A stretch of DNA of 64,000 nt from Gigaspora margarita (Eukaryota > Glomeromycota > Glomeromycetes > Diversisporales > Gigasporaceae): assembly GCA_009809945.1 (NCBI GenBank), contig WTPW01000953.1, positions 89,555 through 153,554 of the forward strand. Reading direction: 5' to 3'. Positions 34,971 through 46,599 of this stretch are shown piece after piece. A program made the translations under genes and the position numbers. The notes below the pieces were generated by a model. It was not told where the DNA came from, searched no databases, and worked only from the letters and a program-made list of their open reading frames with translations. The stretch's first letter is position 1. Every line of letters starts with the position of its first letter.

Positions 34971-35213
34971 TACATTTATCTATAAGTCCTATTATAGAGC
35001 TGGTTTTCTATCATGCAATTAGAGAGGTATTGTATTTAGAGACTTGTATTGAAAGTGGCCTAACTGTAATTATAAAACAATTAGAATAGTACCTTGAACA
35101 GTATTATTGAAATAGATCTAAGTAGAAAAAAGCAAAATTATTAAAGAATAAAATGAACAGAACTCTGAAATGTATATAGATAAATCAGGTTTATTATAAA
35201 TTATTAAATATAT

Positions 35214-35700
35214 GGGGTGAGTTAGTAGAAAAGAGACAAATTTTTTTTAAGTAAAAGTTTTCTTGACTTTAAACTTAAATACCTTAACAACTATCTTAAT
35301 AAATTTAATCATTTTTTTGAAAAAATCTAGACAGTGTCCCTGTGCATTTTGTGTTTCTAATGTACTAATAATTAATTTCAGCTGAAGTTAAAGTTAGGGC
35401 TAGAGTTAGAGTTAAAATTAAAATCAAAATTAGTACAAAATTGCAAGAAGATTATTTTTTGTTAGAAGTGCAACAGGGGTTACCCTAGTAAAATTTTGAG
35501 ATATAAAAATAGGGAGCACAAAGTGCACAGGGCAATGTCTAGTCCAGTTCTTTTTTTTATTTTAATCCTATATAATTTTAAGATTAAAAAAAAATAAAAA
35601 TTTTTTAGCAAATTCGATTAAATAGTTGTTAAGATATTTAAATTTAAAAATTAAAAAATTTTATTAAAAATGGGTTGTTCCTTTTCTACTGACTCACCCC
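35214..35700. mobile_element. Foldback element with nested insertion
   Basis: The ends GGGGTGAGTTAGTAGAAAAG and CTTTTCTACTGACTCACCCC are exact inverses, flanked by TATAT-like sequence. The centre is occupied by the 35330-35539 element. A relative without that insertion is at about 37085-37322. Confidence 0.8.
35330..35539. mobile_element. MITE nested in the foldback at 35214
   Basis: Ends GACAGTGTCCCTGTGCA and TGCACAGGGCAATGTC, flanked by TA (35328-35329, 35540-35541). The interior carries GTTAGGGCTAGAGTTAGAGT-type repeats. Confidence 0.75.
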
Positions 35701-35710
35701 TATATATATA

Positions 35711-36740
35711 ACAAGAGGGTTGGAGAATCCTACCAACCAGGCCACTAGAGATGCACTTGAGGAAAAGAACATGCGTTTCAGCAGTATGTACAAGGGGGGG
35801 AAGTCTATTTGTTGCTTAAAACTGGGCTGACTGATTCGCTTGGGCCTACAGATTGGGAGCAGGCAAAAAGCAGGCCAGAGAAACTAGAAGAGGACTAAGT
35901 ATATAGTTACCAGTAGGGTTCCAAATCGGGTAACCCAGTTTTGCATGCCATATTTGGTCAAGATTTTCAAAATTCTGGCTTTTTCAATTATCTCCTTATT
36001 AATAATAAAATTTATAGATAAATAATAATTCTATATAGATTTTCACAAATGTTCTTGGATTTTTCTATTATTTTCAAGCTATCTAATCTATAAAAATGGA
36101 AAAAAATGGGTCACGGTTACCCAGTTGACCTGTTTTGTTAGATTTTAGAATTTAGATAACTCAAAAACTAATATGAGGATTACAAAACTCTATCTAGAAA
36201 TTTGTAGAAAAGTTACTCTTCTGCAATTTCGATAATAATTAAAAGCAGCTTAAAAAGATCAGTTTTCTAAAATTATTAATTAAATATAGTAAAAAAAATG
36301 GGTCAAAAAGCTTGGAACCCTAGTTACCAGAGTTTGGTGAACTCTGCAAAAGCAGAAGTAGGTAATGGTAGCAGTTTAAGATAATCCCTGACTGCAAGTG
36401 GTTCACCTTAGTAGATGTGTAAGTTACTGAAGTGTAGATGATACCTGAGTGGAACAGAAGCCACTCTACCAGGTTTCTTACTGAGAATAAACTAGTTCTA
36501 AGAAGGTAGAAAAGTATTCAGATTGTGTTCTAGGGATACAAGATGGGATTAGCAGATGGCAATGATTAGAGTGTTTAAATAGGCAATGACCAGTATGCGG
36601 GTTGCAGGTATAGCAGCTAGGGTAGAACCCCAGATGGCTACTTAAATGGGCAACCAAAGATTGCACATGTAACTAGTTGTACTCTTATCAATGTACTATG
36701 TTGGGTATTCTCTATGTAGGTAACTTTTAATCTAAATATC
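35711..36740 (+). mobile_element. tRNA-headed retroposon family, copy C (plus orientation, head missing)
   Basis: CCTACCAACCAGGCCACTAG and GAGGAAAAGAACATGCG correspond to the minus strand of copy A (CCACCAACCAGGCTGCC, GAGGAAAAGGACC). The tRNA-like head is missing, so the copy is 5'-truncated, usual for retroposons. It is interrupted by the hAT-type MITE at 35914-36322. A 62-codon minus-strand frame inside is not supported. Confidence 0.5.
35914..36322. mobile_element. hAT-type MITE with 8-bp target duplication
   Basis: The inverted ends are TAGGGTTCCAAATC and GCTTGGAACCCTA, and GTTACCAG is duplicated exactly at 35906-35913 and 36323-36330. An 8-bp duplication with short TAGGG-type ends is diagnostic of the hAT superfamily. 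409 bp, non-coding. Confidence 0.85.
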
Positions 36741-37084
36741 TTGAATAAATCTCTTACTCCCAAAGTAAGCACCTTAACTAGAAACAATAAAAATTAAATA
36801 TATAAAGATCTGCAAAAAACCTCAAAAATAAGCAAAATTACTTTAAATAGAAATCTGCATAAAATCCCAAAAATAAGCAAATAAATACCTAATGTATCTA
36901 TGTATATTTCAGGATTCTGGATAAATTAAATAAATTGAAAAATCTTGTCAGGACATATAGTGCTAGTTACAAAATTTTAATAATTGTCAAAATAAATAAG
37001 AACAAAAAAAAACTATAAAAAAAGTTACAAAAATTAGAAGATTGTTTAGGAAAAGTAGAATAAAGAACCTAACTAAATATATAG
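36741..37084. other. No gene recognised
   Basis: AT-rich. AAAAATAAGCAAA-type words repeat at 36820-36890. Confidence 0.4.
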
Positions 37085-37322
37085 AGATAAGTTAATAGAA
37101 AAAAAACAAATTTTTTTTAAATAAAAAATTTTTAACTTTGAGTTTAAATATTTTATCAACTATATTATTTAACAAATTTTTTTTTATTTTAATTCTAATA
37201 ATTCTAAAATTAATATAAAAAAAATATTTGATCAAATTTGGTTAAGTAGTTGTCAAGATATTTTAATTTAAAAGTTAAATAAATTTACTAAAAATAACTT
37301 GTCTTTTTTCTACTGACTTATC
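37085..37322. repeat. Foldback, relative of 35214-35700
   Basis: Ends GATAAGTTAATAGAAAAAAA and TTTTTTCTACTGACTTATC are inverted and match the ends of the 35214 element with several changes. There is no central insertion here. Confidence 0.65.
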
Positions 37323-37722
37323 TCAATATATTAAGAATGGAAGAAGGATAAGCTTCTAATAAAAAGTAATTAGATAGTTAATAATACTATTCTAAGATAT
37401 CTGACTATTGTATAGAACCAAATGGGATTGAAAATAGTATAACAGAGGTATTTAAAAAAAAAAGCAAAAAAGAATACCCAAATATGGGATAATAATAAAA
37501 AAAGGAATATAAAATATTAACATTATAAAATATTAGCAAAAACAGATACTGTAGTAAAGTAAGTAAATAAATTAAGTTGAAAGAAGATAAAAATAGTAAA
37601 CATCTAAAATATATTAAAAAATGAAATAATGTCTAAAAGAAACCTTTGTGAATATAGTAAAAAAAGGTATTAGTAATGGAAGAGAGATTCCTGTACAATG
37701 ATAGCAATATAAAAAAAGAATC
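37323..37722. other. A-rich remnant, no gene
   Basis: The plus strand is strongly A-rich and C-poor. No intact frame. Confidence 0.4.
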
Positions 37723-38177
37723 TACAGTGCGTACAACCTAGTCCCGACCAATAAAATTGATAAAATTATAATTACTAATCCTTTTTTTAAAAAAATAGTA
37801 AAAAAAAACACTATCTTAAAATGTTAAAACAAAACAAGCTAAACACTTTTATGTTCTTAATTTTTTTAAATCTATTTATAAATAAGTTATAGCAAGTTGA
37901 AGTTATAGTATTTTTATAAGTAAAGATGAAATTTGACCACCTTTAATATATATAAAAAAAAGCAAATTTGGCCTCTTAAAAATTTAAATTTGGCCACTTT
38001 ATATATATTAAAAATTTAAATTTGGCCATTTTATATATTAAAAATTTAAATTTGGCCACTTTATATATAAATATTTGCTAAATTTTCAAATTGGCCTCTT
38101 TATATATATAAAAAATAAAATCTGAATTTGGCCACTAAAAATTTTTATTGGTTGGGTCTAGGTTGTATGCACTATAG
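37723..38177. mobile_element. Inverted-repeat element with TTTGGCCAC minisatellite inside
   Basis: Ends CTACAGTGCGTACAACCTAG and CTAGGTTGTATGCACTATAG are inverted over about 35 bp, including CGACCAATAAAA / TTTTATTGGTTGG. The interior 37930-38110 holds at least four copies of AAATTTGGCCACTTTATATA. Confidence 0.75.
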
Positions 38178-38372
38178 TAAAAACAAAATTAAGATAAAGA
38201 AAATAAAGAATAATGATAAATATGATTAGAAAGCACAAGTTGGATTTGGGTCTTGAAAAAAAGAAAGCAAAAAGGAAATTAAATTAGATAATATAACTAG
38301 GTTTGAAGAGTTAAGAAGGATAAATTTATAACAAATGATATTAAGAATAGTAAATTAAATAAAAGAAGTTTG

Positions 38373-38724
38373 CTATTTATCACCACTGGTGATCATCACC
38401 AGTGATCAATTTACCAATTAAAATTCAGGATCAGGTGTAACATCTAGATCAATTTTTGTATAACAAAAACAAAGAATTTTTTAAAAAATTGCTAAAATCA
38501 CTTCTTACCTAAAATTTTGTCTATGAAACTACCTTTTTTTATGCAAAAAAAATTTTCTTGCTAAATTTTACTATATATAAAGCTCTATTCTAATATCTAA
38601 TATTTACCTTTACCCTAATATTAAAGAGATTTAATTTTTATTTAATACAAACTATTTGTTTTTTTTATTTTTTTATGCATTGTAGATCACTGGTAATGAT
38701 CACCAGTGGTAATTTGTAGTAATT
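38373..38724. repeat. Foldback with compound CACTGGTGATCATCACCAGTG ends
   Basis: The left end CCACTGGTGATCATCACCAG is itself palindromic and is mirrored at the right end (CACTGGTAATGATCACCAGTG). This makes a double cruciform potential about 350 bp long. Confidence 0.65.
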
Positions 38725-38739
38725 TTCTAAATAAAAATA

Positions 38740-38997
38740 GTTTCTCAAATTCAAATTAAATCAAATATTTTGCCTATTTGAATTTGATTTGATTTGAAAT
38801 TCTGGATTTGAATTTGATTTGAATTTGAAATTCTGAATTTGAATTTGATTTGAATTTGAACTTTCAATATAAATTTTCAAATCAAATCAAATCAAATATT
38901 GCCAATTTGAATTTGATTTGATTTGAAAATCTTGGATTTGAATTTGATTTGAGTTGAAATATTTGATAAAATCAAATAAAATCAAATCAAATTACAG
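38740..38997. repeat. TTTGAATTTGATTTGA low-complexity tandem repeat
   Basis: Degenerate ~16-bp units on the plus strand, with the complementary AATCAAATCAAATC form at both ends. Confidence 0.8.
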
Positions 38998-40084
38998 AAC
39001 TCTAATAAAAAAGACCAGAATAAGAGAATAGAAGCAGAAAACATACCCATAAAATTATAAAAAATGGATAATGAAATAACAAATTAAAAATATTAGAAAA
39101 CTTGGTCAGAGATAATAATGGAAACAATAAGAGAATAAAATATAATGCACTCAAAAAATTTTTAAAAAAATAGATCTTACATTGTAAATATAAAGTATAA
39201 ATTACAAAAGTAAAAAAAATTTGGATAATTATTTGAAAATAGAAGATACTAAATATGAACTTGTCTAAAAAATATTTTAGATTGGTAACTGTTATCAAAA
39301 TAAAATAGAAGAAGTAAATAATATAAAACAATTGATCATTACCAAGAGTCTGCTAAAAAAGCATGCAAAATTTTAGAATAGCTCTTGGAATTTGCTAAAA
39401 GTGACAATTCAAATAGCTATTGCAATTCTATATTATGTTATCAAAATGAGCAAGAACTATCAAAAATAAATATAAACTATTTGTCTGCTTTAAGGGTCCC
39501 AGAGACCAGAAGTACTAATAGAACATATAATTGGATCTTGCTATAAAAAGGATAAAGAAGTTAAAGTAAAATGGATTATATGAATGCAATAATAAAATTT
39601 AAAAAAAGATTAAGATCAAAGTTAAAATAGAACAAAACAGTGAAATAAAATAAGATAGTAAATATAAAACTTATCTGTATTGTACTGAAAGGACCAGGTC
39701 CAATAACAATATTAGTATTGACAAAAAATTGAAAAAAAATTAAATCTGAATAAAGAAAAATATCATATAATCATTGGTTGCCCAAAATTAACTACAATAA
39801 GCATTGCTTTGGAAATAAAATCAAATAATCTCAAATTAGAAAAAAACATTAATAGATATACTTTGCAAGTATCTTATATTAATATTTTAAACACTTGGAC
39901 CAAGTGAATTGAATCTAAGAGAGAAAATTATAGATAATAATGCCTTGAATAAAAGTGATCATAAACTATTAGAAGAGAATAATGCTATTAATGACAAAGA
40001 AAAGAACAATAAAACAAAAAATTTCTGAAAAAAGAGGCTCTAAACTGTGCAGCAAAAAGTAAAATAAAAGGTTTCAAACAAGTA
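38998..40084. other. A-rich remnant, no intact gene
   Basis: No convincing frame on either strand; the 109-codon minus frame at 39002-39331 is low-complexity F/I/L/Y sequence and is not supported. Strand-biased A-richness may reflect a decayed element. Confidence 0.4.
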
Positions 40085-40825
40085 CAGTTGGACCTATTCC
40101 CTATATAGTTACACTTCCATATAAGCACCAATATTGTGCAATAGACTTAAATATAGTAAATCACCTCATTATAGTTATCAATTACTTATAATCACTATCA
40201 CTATAAAAATTTTATTTTTTTTATCAATTTTATTAATAATAAACTCTTATTATAGTTTCAAATTTTGACTAAATTCAGATTATTAAATCTGATTGGCCAA
40301 TATTCATATTCATATATATTTAAATTTTTATTATAATTTTTAAAGGTTTGGCAACAAATAACTTTTGATCCAATGCTCAATTTGGATGAGATAGCTACCA
40401 AAATGTTCTTCTCAATGAAGCAATTCTAATGGGCACAAGATCATTAAAATCTAATTACAAGTTCCTGATATTGTTAAGGATTTGTATCACTATATGTATT
40501 TAAAAATTAATTAATTTAAATATTTGGGTAAAAAATCCTTTGCAATCTCAGGATTCTGTAATTAGATTTGGATGGTTTTAGACTCATTAGAATCGTCTCA
40601 TTGAGATAAGCACACTGGTAGTTGTTTCATCCAAATTAGGCCACTGGATCAAAAGTTATTCACTGTTAAGCATTTTAAATTTTTAATAATATTTTAATAT
40701 ATTACAAATAAATACTCATTGGCTTGTGGTCATATGACATGACAAGGTATTTTATTTGTAGTCACACCTCTAAACAATTACTATAGTAGAGCAACTAACT
40801 TGGTAATTATATAGAGGGATGACTT
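40085..40825. mobile_element. CAGT-family element with an inner foldback
   Basis: The left end CAGTTGGACCTATTCCCTAT (after TA) and right end ATATAGAGGGATGAC resemble the CAGTCAGACCTC family. Inside, 40325-40690 is a foldback with arms AACTTTTGATCCAATGCTCA and GGCCACTGGATCAAAAGTT, so this is probably a second element nested in the first. Confidence 0.6.
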
Positions 40826-41395
40826 TAATAAAAAAATTGATTTATCTAAATCAGATAAAAAAGTGATCCAAAATATTGATTGTACTAAAAATGATAAAGT
40901 AATTAAATGAATATATGGACATTAGTAATAATGAAATAGTTAATCACCTATTTGATTTTAGAGAAAAAGTTAACCCAAGACTCTAAATATATATCTATGT
41001 ATAATAAAAATTTTAAAAACATGAGAAAATAAAGATTATAGACCATGTTTAGATATGAAATGTATAAATTAAGTAGGAAATAGTTAGAGGAGCAACAAAA
41101 CTCAGATAATTTTTTAGAGAAGGGGTAAAAAAAAAGTTGATATTATATAAGGAATCTGACCAATATATCAAAAGGGAGAAAGGGAAAGTAGGTTTCTAAT
41201 AAAAAATAATTAGATAATTAATAACATGTTCCTTATTCTGCTAATTTAGCCCTTGTTGTTATAGAACATGGAATTGCTTATTGAATCTGTTAAATCTGCT
41301 ATTTGTAAAAAATGTTCCAGAAGTGCAACATGCAAAAAAAGTAGCATAGGTAAAATAAAATAGCATAAATCAAAGTAATAGCATAAATGATAAAT
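40826..41395. other. Repeat remnants
   Basis: 41080-41235 matches the repeat at 22190-22435. The remainder is AT-rich with no gene. Confidence 0.4.
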
Positions 41396-42185
41396 TGATT
41401 ATTTAAACACAGGTCAAATGAAGCCATATTGGGTACTGTATGACCAGATAAAAGCCAGAAACAAATCAGGTTTCGATATGTCACCAGTTTTTAATTTCAA
41501 ATCATAGTCATATTGAATGCCCAATATGGCTATAACGATAAATATTAATTATATCAGAGATTAATCAGAAATAAATAATGTTATCCTATATTTATATAAT
41601 ATTTATATTATAGTCCAAAATTGAACAAAGAAAATCAAAGCAATATCAGCTATTCTATATTTATATTACAGAAGCTGTACACCTAAATAAAAACTGGGTT
41701 TTGATATATTTTATTTTTAAATCAGATACATATCAGTTACTTGATCAGGTCAAATCAGCCATATTGGGAACTGTATAACCAGATAAGGACCCTGGACATC
41801 TAGTATAGAGGTCATACTTGAAATTTTTCAGCAAAAACACCTAAAATTTGAGAAGCAAGAAACATTTTTTGACAATTATCTTGGCATCCAGTAGTCCAAT
41901 TTGAATAAACTTTTTTTTAAAATGAAGCTCTCAGTGAGGAGCATCTAATAAAAAAAGTTTATTCAATTCTAATTACTGGGCTAGAAGTTATTAAAGTAAA
42001 TAGATTTTGTCATTTTTAGCAAATTAGGCCAAAATCCAGTTATGACCTATATGAGAGATGCCCAGGGTTCTACCAAATAAGAACTGGAAACAGATCAGGT
42101 TTTGATATATCTTTGGTTTTTTAATTTCAATTCATAGCCAAATCGGATATCCAATATGGCTATGGATTTAAACTTAATATAAACT
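41396..42185. repeat. Diverged inverted/direct repeats with GGCCATATTGG words
   Basis: ATCAGGTTTCGATATGTCA (41466) and ATCAGGTTTTGATATATCT (42093) head similar blocks, each followed by TTTTTAATTTCAAWTCATAG and a CCCAATATGGCTAT segment. It looks like a duplicated repeat unit. Boundaries are unclear. Confidence 0.45.
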
Positions 42186-43010
42186 AATAAACATTAATGA
42201 TATCGAGTTATTCTATTTAATATTATTTATTTCTGATATTTGTTTTATAGTATACAGGTTGAATAAAAAACAATCAAGTATATAATTAGGGCAAAATTAG
42301 AGCAATATTAGTGCAGAAATATATATAATCCTTAATCCTTGATAGCTATAATTTAATATATCAAAAGTTAACTGGCATTGCATGTGTCTGTAACATTTTG
42401 ATATGTAGAATAACTAGAGCACAAATTCTGTTTGACTTTTTAACAGTTAGCAATTTTGTTTTTATAATAATCTGGCTGTAATTTATTAAGTTCGTAACTA
42501 AGTTTGGTTACTATAAATTTGCTTTGGTAAGCATACCACCAGATGATCATATGATTGATACTGTATTTGTTAAATTTATTAAGTAATAATTGAAATCGGT
42601 CTATCATATGCTCAACCTTGTACATATTTGTGGTATGCTTATTATCATTACTAATAATCATTTTTTCATTTTTATAAACTTTGCTAGAAATAAATTTGAA
42701 CATGAAACTAGAAATTTCTTTTATTTTTTTTAGTTTTTTTTTTTCTACCTAGTTCTTTTTTTTTTTATAAGCTTGGCTAGATTAGAACTGGTAACACATA
42801 TAAGTACCAGTTTTTTGGTTGGTTTGTCATTCTTTGTTTGCTAGTAGTAGAGAATTTTGAACCAGAAGGACTAGAACTAGCATTATAAATAAGTACCAGT
42901 TTTCTTATTGTTCTTTTTGTTGCTAATATTTCTTTTCTTTTAGTAGGTTTTACTTCATCTTCGTCAAGAAATGAGAATGAGTAAAACTAGAACTAGTATT
43001 ACATATAAGA
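42186..43010. other. No gene recognised
   Basis: The 87-codon minus-strand frame at 42440-42703 lacks motifs. From about 42720 onward, GTACCAGTTTTCT / GAACTAGAACTAG words begin that recur up to 44230. Confidence 0.4.
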
Positions 43011-43605
43011 AAGATACGCCTAATTTGGCAAAGTGCCTAATTCAGTGCACTAACAATATCTTACAAACTGTTAATTAGAATCATATGATATTAGTACTAT
43101 TTGATTCATCTTATTGAGACGAATCGAATAGTACCAAAATCATAAGATTCTGACTGATAGTTTACAAGATATTATTATTTAAACAAAATAACCTACATAT
43201 AAGGTAGATATGCCTAAATAGCGCAGTGCCTAATTCGGCACATTAATGATGCTTTACGAACTATTGATCAGAATCAAGTAATTTTGGTACCATTTAATTT
43301 GCCTTATTGAGACGAATCTAATAGTACCAAAATCATATGATTCTAACTTATAGTTCACAAAATATTATATTAGAGATCTTTAGTGCACCAAATTAGACAC
43401 TGTGCCAAAATAAGGCTGTTTTAGATAAACTTTTAAAAAAGTGATATCTCATAATTAAGTGATCGAAATCAGAAAATTTTGGTGCCATTCGATTCGTCTC
43501 AATGAGACAAATTGAATAGTACCAAAATCATCCATTTCTGATCGATATGTCACATGATATTCATCGTAGAACTTAACCACACTGAATTAGGCACATCTAC
43601 TATAA
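43011..43605. repeat. Three consecutive foldback units
   Basis: Three units of about 180-200 bp each have the centre TTGAGACGAATC (or TCAATGAGAC) and arms with GTACCAAAATCAT on one side and its inverse on the other. Between units occur GTGCCTAATTCRGYRCA boundary words. They appear to be tandem or repeatedly inserted copies of one foldback. Confidence 0.65.
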
Positions 43606-44440
43606 GTGCTAGTCATCTAGTTCTTTTGTTTTCAGGAAATATAATTGAGGCTAGCAATATAGATCTTAAACCAGAAGGACTAGAATGTATTACAGATAAG
43701 TACTAGTTCTCTAGTTCATTTGTTTTTTGTTTTCTTTTCAGTCTTTCTTGTTCTTATATCTCCTTTTCTTTTAAGTTTTGCCAATAGTAAAGATCTTGAA
43801 CTGAAGACTAAAACTGGTAATACAGGCAAGTACCAGTTTTCTAGTTTATTTTTTTTTTCTTGCTACTAAAATTTGTTTCTTCATTGGGTTTGCTAGTAGT
43901 AGACTTGTTTTATTTTGTTTGTAATATCTTTTTCTTTTGAAGCCTTTACTTTGCTAGAAAATGCGAATAAGATTGATAATAGAGATATTGAACTGGAGGA
44001 ACTATAACTAACAATATAGAAAAGTGCAGTTTTCTAATTCAATTTTTTCTTGTTTTATTTTTATTCTTGTTAATAATATCACTTTTTCTCTTGTAGATTT
44101 ACTTTACTAGGAAACACAAATAAGCTAGTGCTGAAGATCTTGAACCAAAGAGAATAGAGCTAGTACTTTGCTAGAAAATAAAAATGAGGCCAGTACTTAA
44201 GATCTTGAAGAACTGATATAATAGAATACTAGCATATATTCTTGTGCTTTTTTTTTTAATTCATTGACTAACATTTTTTTCATTTGAAAATTTTAGCAAC
44301 TTAAGGTTAATAAGCTACATATGTATATAGTTTTAGATTGGTGTTCATGTGCACTCTGAATTAATATATATCTCTTGTGATTAATTTGTATAATTATGTT
44401 GTAACTTCTGATTATGTAATAAATTTTGTAATATATATAA
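43606..44440. repeat. Minisatellite-like repeat, period roughly 120-150 bp
   Basis: Blocks with AAGTACCAGTTTTCTAGTT, TTCTTGTT and GATCTTGAACCRGAAG return about six times between 42720 and 44230. No stable reading frame runs through them. Confidence 0.5.
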
Positions 44441-44449
44441 AATTACCTC

Positions 44450-44452
<3 letters not shown>

Positions 44453-44490
<38 letters not shown>

Positions 44491-45733
44491 GTAAGGTCAT
44501 GCCTCTGGTCTTTATTGAGTATATATCAATTTTTACAATGATATGAAATCTATTGCGATACAATCTTTATACTATCTACTAAGTACCGACACTTGGACTA
44601 TTTTATCTATAACCTAAACCTACCAGAGCCTACTGTATTCCTATTTATATAGCTAGCCTAGTTTGTATATCCCTTTTCCAGCCAACAATTGGTTTTTCAT
44701 GTTTGCTACTTTACCCACATTCCCTAGTATCATCACTTCCAATTTGGTGTATGTGATTCCAGGTAGGTGCTTTATGCTTCCAAATTGGTATACTTTTTAT
44801 ATCCTTACTAGCATACTTCTCAGGAGTAGAGTTTGTATCTCAAGCCATGCAGCTGCCTCTACCATATTGGGTAAGTATCTCAAGCCTGCATGCTGCTGCA
44901 ACTAGCCAATTTTTCTGCAACTTGGGGACCAGGATTTAACATTCTGAATTTGGAAATGTGCGAATAACTAAACTTCCTGCTATGGTGATGAGGTATCCAG
45001 ACATGTTTTGCAAATGCTTCTAGTGCTGAATATGGTTGGATGGCATCATGAGGCTCAGACCAACCCTGATTTTCATATGACTACATGCACTTATACCAGC
45101 TATACCTGTTCTAGATCCTCTTAACATCCTAAGACTCCTATATGGGTGCACTTAGAGCTCCATTAGGACTTAATACATACACGCCTCCATACTTCTACTT
45201 CTTATTGGCCTGTAAGTTTTGTCTACTCTTACAGGGTTCAAACTGACCCCAATACTCACATCTAACCATTCCATCTTATACTGATCCCTCCCAAACTACT
45301 AAACCAGTTAGCCCAAAAGAATTGGTCAGCCTGGCTCGCATGTCAAGACTCCCTTCCTTGGTACCTACTTCTGAAACATAGATCCTTTTTTTCTGGATGA
45401 TTCCAGCAGCAGGTTGGTATCCCCTTCTTGTTGTAGGGTTTTTTCTATCCAGTTCTTCAGTTTCTAGTAGACTAGTCTTCTATAGTATCGTAAAAGGATT
45501 CTTCCTGCTCAGGGCTTGCCAAACAGGTTCCATTGTTCCAGTTTCTTAGATTTATAGTTTACTGATGCTCCTATTCAACATGGTAGTCAAGACTACAGGT
45601 GATATACCCAACTGATTGATGAGCAACAGTTCTACAACAGACCTATTTTTCAATTTGTCTCCAGTAGAATTTGAACTCAAGATCTGTCACTTGGGGGTGA
45701 CAACCAAACAACTTCTCTATATTGCTACACCCT
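44453..45733 (-). mobile_element. tRNA-headed long retroposon, copy B, with target duplication
   Basis: AATTACCTCTTT is duplicated at 44441-44452 and 45734-45745. On the minus strand the element starts GGGTGTAGCAATATAGAG, carries a B-box-like GAGTTCAAATTCT, runs about 1.28 kb and ends in a poly-A tail (T run 44455-44487). This is the best-preserved of three copies. No reverse transcriptase or other domain was found in either strand, so it must move with enzymes from elsewhere. Confidence 0.8.
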
Positions 45734-45745
45734 AATTACCTCTTT

Positions 45746-46599
45746 TTTTAATAAAAATAAAATGGATATATATATATAAATTATAAAATAGTTACAAATG
45801 AATAGTTTTATCGATTATACTAATAGCCTATTAAAGAAACCTGATATGTACCTGGTTTTTTTGTTATATAGTAAAAAATAGAATACAAATCAGATAACCT
45901 ATATTAATATGATCTGCACTATATATATTAATAAATGGTGCCCTATCTGCTTCAAAGATCTGTTTATAATCAGAGACAAATAGGATACTTTTAGGCAAAA
46001 TTTACCAGTAAACTTGCATGTCTCTATAATACAAATCTAGGTGACCTATCAGGAACCCGATAGTTAACTAGTATAGATTTATTCGACCTGTGATAGTATA
46101 AGTTCTATATATTTTATTAATAGATATTTTTTATATATGGGCAATGTTTGCTCTAACTTTGTAGGCATGTTTGCTATAAACACTTTATTAATAATCAATA
46201 CGGGCACTAATCAATTCTAAACATATTCTCTCTTTTATATTGCCAAATTACTACATATAATACTTTTTACTTGTCTATATACTAACAACTCTAACTAATC
46301 ACTAAACAGTTCTGTATCTTTGTGCTCATATTACTTCCTGTTAATTGTTGATATATTGACTGCAATTTAATTATCAATAAAGGACACTAATTAATTTTAG
46401 ACACATTACATACTTTTCATATTGTTAAATTATTATATAAACATTTTTGCTTGCCTATGTACTAACAACAGGTCCTAAAATATACATAGATAGGTCAGGT
46501 ATTAGTTTGCTTATTTTTGGGAGTTTTTATACAAATCTTTCTATTTTTAGTAATTTTTTAGTTTATTTTTGAGGTTTTTTCTGCAGATCTTTTTTTTAT
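45746..46599. other. Repeat remnants, no gene
   Basis: 46085-46340 is related to 31255-31500. Otherwise AT-rich. Confidence 0.4.

Noticed and set aside
39002-39331. 109-codon minus-strand frame as a membrane protein
   Set aside because: Hydrophobic residues follow from A-rich plus-strand composition; no pattern of helices and loops or related sequence.
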